DNA from: Kribbella albertanoniae | GTDB taxonomy: Bacteria; Actinomycetota; Actinomycetes; Propionibacteriales; Kribbellaceae | NCBI RefSeq assembly: GCF_004348455.1 | Contig: NZ_SMKA01000016.1 | Span: 1 to 64,000, forward strand | Length of the DNA stretch: 64,000 nucleotides | Reading direction: 5' to 3' | Shown here: in pieces, positions 60,793 to 64,000 of the stretch | Numbering within the stretch: position 1 is the first letter of the stretch | How the letters are laid out: every line of letters begins with the position of its first letter | Translations under genes and position numbers: made by a program | The notes under the pieces: model-generated | What the model saw: only the letters and a program-made list of their open reading frames with translations | What the model was told of the DNA's origin: nothing | Databases searched by the model: none

Positions 60793-63579
60793 ATGTTCGA
60801 CGCCGTCTTCCTCCCAGCCGACCCGCCGCGTGCGGGCCGGCTGGCGTTGTACGGCGAGGTCGACGCGACCGACGAGACCGTCACTCTCGTGCTCCCACAG
60901 GGATCGCAGGTCCGGCGACGGACAGTTCCGGCGCGACTGCTGAGCATCTCGGAGGCGCTCGAGCTGGTGTCGTCACCGGTGCAGGGCGCCGCGAGCTGGG
61001 AGGCGTGGCGGGCGGCGGCCCTGGCCGGTCTGGGGTTGATCGCGCGCGGGCGGCTCGTGCCCGATCTGACCCCGAGCGGGTACGGCGGTTGGCGGGTCGC
61101 ACCGCTGGATCCGCTCGACCGCGGCTGGCTGAAGCAACTCGCCGCCGCGATGCCGCCGTACGGGCATGCGTTGCCGGTCGAGGGGACGCGGCCGGTGCGG
61201 TTGGTCGATCCGGAGCAACTTGTCCGGGCGTTCTGGGATGCGATCGCGGACACACTGGTGCGTACGCCCGCGGCTGCCGTCGCGGCTCGCCCCGGTGCGG
61301 CTCCGTTTGCAGCGGTGGAGCCGGTGGCGGTGACTGGGCCGACGGCGTGGCTGGCTGAAACTGCGCAGAGCGAGGACGCTGGAGCCAGGCTGGTGCTGCG
61401 GATCGAACCACCGGTGCTGGAGGGCCTCGACTTCCAGGCTGTGCTGCAGCTTCGGAGTGAGCTCGATCCGAGCCTGCTGGTTGATGTGGCCGATGTGTGG
61501 ACCGCACCGGCAGCAGTGCTCGCTGCGCTCGGCGAGCGGGCGGAGACCGACCTCCTGCTCGCGCTGCGACGTGGTGCGCGGGTGTGGCCGCCGCTGTCGG
61601 CTGCGCTGCGGGACGCGGCGCCGGCTGCGGTCGACGTCGATGACGAGGCGCTTGAGGAGTTGGCCGAGGGCAGCACTGCGTTGGAGGGTGCGGGCATCGA
61701 GGTGCTCTGGCCGGCTGAGCTCTTCGCGGGCGAGCTTGCTGTGCGCGGGACAGTCGGGACGCCGACACCGGGGGCAGTGACCGGGCCTGACTTCAGCCTG
61801 ACCGACCTGGTTGCGTTCCGCTGGCGGCCGACGCTGGATGGGGAGGAGCTGAGCGAGGAGGAGGTGGCTGCGCTCGCTGAGGCCAAGCGGCCGATGATCC
61901 GGATGCGTGGGCGCTGGGTGCGCGTCGATCACGACCTGGTTCGGAAGCTGCGCCGCGGCGGGACCCACAAGCTGACCGGCGCCGAGGCGCTGGCGGCTGC
62001 GCTCACCGGGACGATCGAGGTCGACGGCGAGCTGGTTGCGTTCGACGCGGATGGTTCGCTGGCGGAGATGCTGACTCGGCTGCGGTCGAGTGAGGACACA
62101 CCGGTGTCCGCCGAGCCTGCCGGCTTGCAAGCGACGCTGCGGGATTATCAGCGGCGCGGTGTCGCCTGGATGGCGCAGCTGACCGATCTTGGGCTCGGCG
62201 GGTGCCTGGCCGACGACATGGGGCTGGGCAAGACGATCCAGGTCATCGCGCTGCATCTGCTGCGGCGTGGGCGCGGGCCGACGCTGGTGGTCTGTCCGTC
62301 GACGCTGCTCGGCACGTGGGAGCGCGAATTCGCCCGGTTTGCTCCGGATGTGCCAACTCGGCGATTCCACGGGGCGGGGCGGTCGTTGAGCGACCTCGCG
62401 CCGGACGAGGTGGTGCTGACGACGTACGGCGTCGTCCGGCAGGACCATCGGGTGCTCGGCGAAGTGCAGTGGGGGCTGGCCGTGGCCGACGAGGCACAGC
62501 ACGCCAAGAACCCACTGTCCCGGACGGCTCGCGCACTCAGAACGTTGCCATCGGCAACCAGGATCGCGTTGACCGGGACGCCGGTGGAGAACCGGTTGTC
62601 CGAATTGTGGTCGATCCTGGACTGGGCCGCGCCGGGGTTGCTCGGTTCGCTGGAACGGTTCCGGCAGGACATCGCCGTACCGGTCGAGCGGTATCACGAC
62701 GAGGAGGCGACAGCCCGGCTCGCGCGGATCACGCGGCCGTTCCTGTTGCGGCGGCGCAAGATCGACCCCGGGATCGCACCGGAGCTACCGCCGAAGACCG
62801 AGAACGACCTCGTCGTACCGCTGACAGTGGAGCAGGCAACGCTCTATCAGGCGGTCGCGAAGGAAACGCTGGCCAAGATCGAGGCGGCGGACGGCATCGA
62901 GCGGCGTGGGCTCGTGCTCAGTCTGCTGACCCAGCTCAAACAGATCTGCAATCATCCGGCGCAGTTCCTGCATCAACCGGGTCCGCTGGAGCGACGTTCC
63001 GGCAAGCTGGCCGCGCTCGACGAGCTGCTCGACGTGATCCTGGCCGAAGGCGAATCAGTGCTGATCTTCAGCCAGTACGTCGAGATGTGCCGACTGATCG
63101 AGGCCCATCTCGCGACGCGTGGCGTGCAGTCGCTGTTCCTGCACGGTGGGATCGGGGTGCGGAAGCGGGAGCAGCTGGTTGCGCAGTTCCAGGCTGGTGA
63201 GTCGCCGGTGTTCCTGCTCTCGCTCAAGGCGGGCGGTGTCGGATTGACGCTGACGCAGGCAACGCATGTCGTGCACTACGACCGCTGGTGGAATCCTGCG
63301 GTCGAGGATCAGGCGACCGACCGTGCGTACCGGATCGGGCAGGATCGACCGGTTCAGGTGCATCGCCTCGTCACGGAGAACACGCTGGAGGATCGGATCG
63401 CCACGGTCATCGCGGCGAAACGCGATCTGGCCGACGCCGTGGTCGGCTCGGGTGAGGCCTGGCTGAGTGAGCTGTCCGATGCGGACCTGAGCGAGCTCGT
63501 CTCGCTGTCGACTGGGCCGGCTCGTTCGGGATCGGCGAGTGCGTACAACCCATCTGCGGTGGGGAGGGCGCGGCCGTGA
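60793..63579 (+). CDS. SNF2/RapA-type DEAD/DEAH helicase
   Basis: A 928-residue protein; ATG 60793 is chosen over the long upstream extension, which runs antisense to the oxidoreductase. The N-terminal ~430 residues are a family-specific region. Helicase motifs: I DDMGLGKTIQV, Ia TLVVCPSTLLGTWEREF, II VADEAQHAKN, III LTGTPVENRLSELW, IV LIFSQYVEM, V GGVGLTLTQATHVVHYDRWW and VI QATDRAYRIGQDRPV. These enzymes translocate on duplex DNA to remodel protein-DNA complexes. Its GTG-overlapped partner is a SWIM protein. Confidence 0.92.
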   Translation: MFDAVFLPADPPRAGRLALYGEVDATDETVTLVLPQGSQVRRRTVPARLLSISEALELVSSPVQGAASWEAWRAAALAGLGLIARGRLVPDLTPSGYGGWRVAPLDPLDRGWLKQLAAAMPPYGHALPVEGTRPVRLVDPEQLVRAFWDAIADTLVRTPAAAVAARPGAAPFAAVEPVAVTGPTAWLAETAQSEDAGARLVLRIEPPVLEGLDFQAVLQLRSELDPSLLVDVADVWTAPAAVLAALGERAETDLLLALRRGARVWPPLSAALRDAAPAAVDVDDEALEELAEGSTALEGAGIEVLWPAELFAGELAVRGTVGTPTPGAVTGPDFSLTDLVAFRWRPTLDGEELSEEEVAALAEAKRPMIRMRGRWVRVDHDLVRKLRRGGTHKLTGAEALAAALTGTIEVDGELVAFDADGSLAEMLTRLRSSEDTPVSAEPAGLQATLRDYQRRGVAWMAQLTDLGLGGCLADDMGLGKTIQVIALHLLRRGRGPTLVVCPSTLLGTWEREFARFAPDVPTRRFHGAGRSLSDLAPDEVVLTTYGVVRQDHRVLGEVQWGLAVADEAQHAKNPLSRTARALRTLPSATRIALTGTPVENRLSELWSILDWAAPGLLGSLERFRQDIAVPVERYHDEEATARLARITRPFLLRRRKIDPGIAPELPPKTENDLVVPLTVEQATLYQAVAKETLAKIEAADGIERRGLVLSLLTQLKQICNHPAQFLHQPGPLERRSGKLAALDELLDVILAEGESVLIFSQYVEMCRLIEAHLATRGVQSLFLHGGIGVRKREQLVAQFQAGESPVFLLSLKAGGVGLTLTQATHVVHYDRWWNPAVEDQATDRAYRIGQDRPVQVHRLVTENTLEDRIATVIAAKRDLADAVVGSGEAWLSELSDADLSELVSLSTGPARSGSASAYNPSAVGRARP

Positions 63580-64000
63580 ACGAGCGGGTTCCCTGGCGGG
63601 GGTGGCGTGACAAGGGTGACGATGCGGGGCTGCCTGCGGCGCGAGGGCCGGGGAGCCGGCGCCCGTTCGGTGCCACGTGGTGGGGGCGCGCGTGGTTGGA
63701 GGCCTTGGAGCACCGGGCGCGACTCGATCCGAACCGGTTGGCGCGCGGTCGTTCCTACGCGCGCCGTGGGAGCGTGCTGGAGCTGACGGTCACGCCTGGC
63801 GAAGTCGAGGCCGTCGTGCAGGGCAGCCGGACAACGCCGTACCAGGTGACAGTGCGGATCCAGGCGTTCTCGGCGGCGGAGTGGGATGCCGTGCTCGACG
63901 TCGTGTCGGCGCAGATCGGGCGCGTGGCCGCGCTGCTGGACGGGGAACTGCCGCCTGAGGTGGTTGATGATGTCCGTGCGGCTGGCCTTGATCTGTTGCC
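63576..64000 (+). CDS. SWIM zinc-finger protein, partial
   Basis: GTG 63576 overlaps the helicase stop by 4 bp and the frame runs off the right edge; about 141 codons are visible. FGATWWGRAWLEALEHRARL and LARGRSYARRGSVLELTVTP form the conserved start of actinobacterial SWIM proteins; the zinc-binding CxCxnCxH motif would lie beyond the window. It invariably follows SNF2 helicases in this group and may target DNA or protein. Confidence 0.85.
   Translation, partial: MNERVPWRGWRDKGDDAGLPAARGPGSRRPFGATWWGRAWLEALEHRARLDPNRLARGRSYARRGSVLELTVTPGEVEAVVQGSRTTPYQVTVRIQAFSAAEWDAVLDVVSAQIGRVAALLDGELPPEVVDDVRAAGLDLL

Noticed and set aside
60630..61886. Minus frame of 418 codons over the helicase N-terminus
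   Set aside because: Ser/Ala/Thr-rich antisense reading with no motif; the + strand helicase is continuous.
1..64000. Depletion of GCCGGC as proof of the NaeI target
   Set aside because: The hexamer is easily found in the window, so no avoidance can be claimed without a genome-wide count.

Overview
The window comes from a high-GC actinomycete, most likely a Kribbella-type member of the Propionibacteriales. The reasons are the strong codon bias, frequent GTG starts, many 4-bp start/stop overlaps, the recurrent octamer CGCCGTAC/GTACGGCG, and families typical of the group: AfsR/SARP regulators, DrrAB-type exporters, a SWIM/SNF2 pair, a RING+TerD protein and an actinobacterial graspetide cluster. 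No rRNA, tRNA or CRISPR array was seen.

Region 1 (1-24 kb) is an accessory island. It opens with a partial CYTH protein, a PD-(D/E)XK-like nuclease and a DUF429 protein. A translationally coupled pair follows: a GHKL (Hsp90-like) ATPase and a protein that looks like a degenerate Rossmann methyltransferase, in visibly AT-richer DNA; this is a possible undescribed defence pair. A decayed IS1634-type transposase precedes an AspBHI-like modification-dependent nuclease. Next comes a NaeI-type restriction-modification locus: two co-translated NaeI-family endonucleases, Vsr, and a convergent cytosine-C5 methyltransferase with an actinobacterial LexA box 17 bp upstream of its likely GTG start.

From 12.6 to 22 kb there is an XRE-Nudix-like regulator with a stand-alone paralogue, then a compact graspetide operon (precursor, ATP-grasp ligase and a PIMT-like methyltransferase that probably forms aspartimide, as in fuscimiditide). 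It is followed by a polymorphic-toxin cassette (small helical protein, EndoNS_2-type nuclease toxin, YezG/DUF600-like immunity protein) and an orphan FxLD-system methyltransferase with no visible precursor. A pentapeptide-like protein and a phosphotransferase follow.

Region 2 (23-36 kb) holds a PadR-DrrAB-DoxX drug-efflux locus, a recombination scar joining two truncated genes, and assorted enzymes and regulators. Region 3 (36-43 kb) has a large AfsR/SARP regulator, an L,D-transpeptidase, a beta-propeller protein, and an HxlR regulator divergent from a reductase. Region 4 (43.3-53.1 kb) is one catabolic operon (amidase, SDR, aldehyde dehydrogenase, Opp/Dpp importer), divergent from a FadR-type GntR regulator with a TGGTnnnACCA operator between them. 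Region 5 (53-64 kb) carries the RING+TerD protein, an MFS exporter, a 65-residue peptide made of seven GNEW repeats divergent from a membrane GGDEF protein, a quinone-oxidoreductase-type enzyme, and a SNF2 helicase-SWIM pair cut by the right edge.

The GNEW peptide is the strongest candidate for something undescribed. Its repeats differ at synonymous codon positions, so the amino-acid motif appears to be under selection. The GHKL pair, the LexA-controlled methyltransferase, the toxin cassette inside the RiPP region and a 12-bp in-gene palindrome read in different frames are the next most interesting. All family names are from motif recognition by eye; no database search was run.
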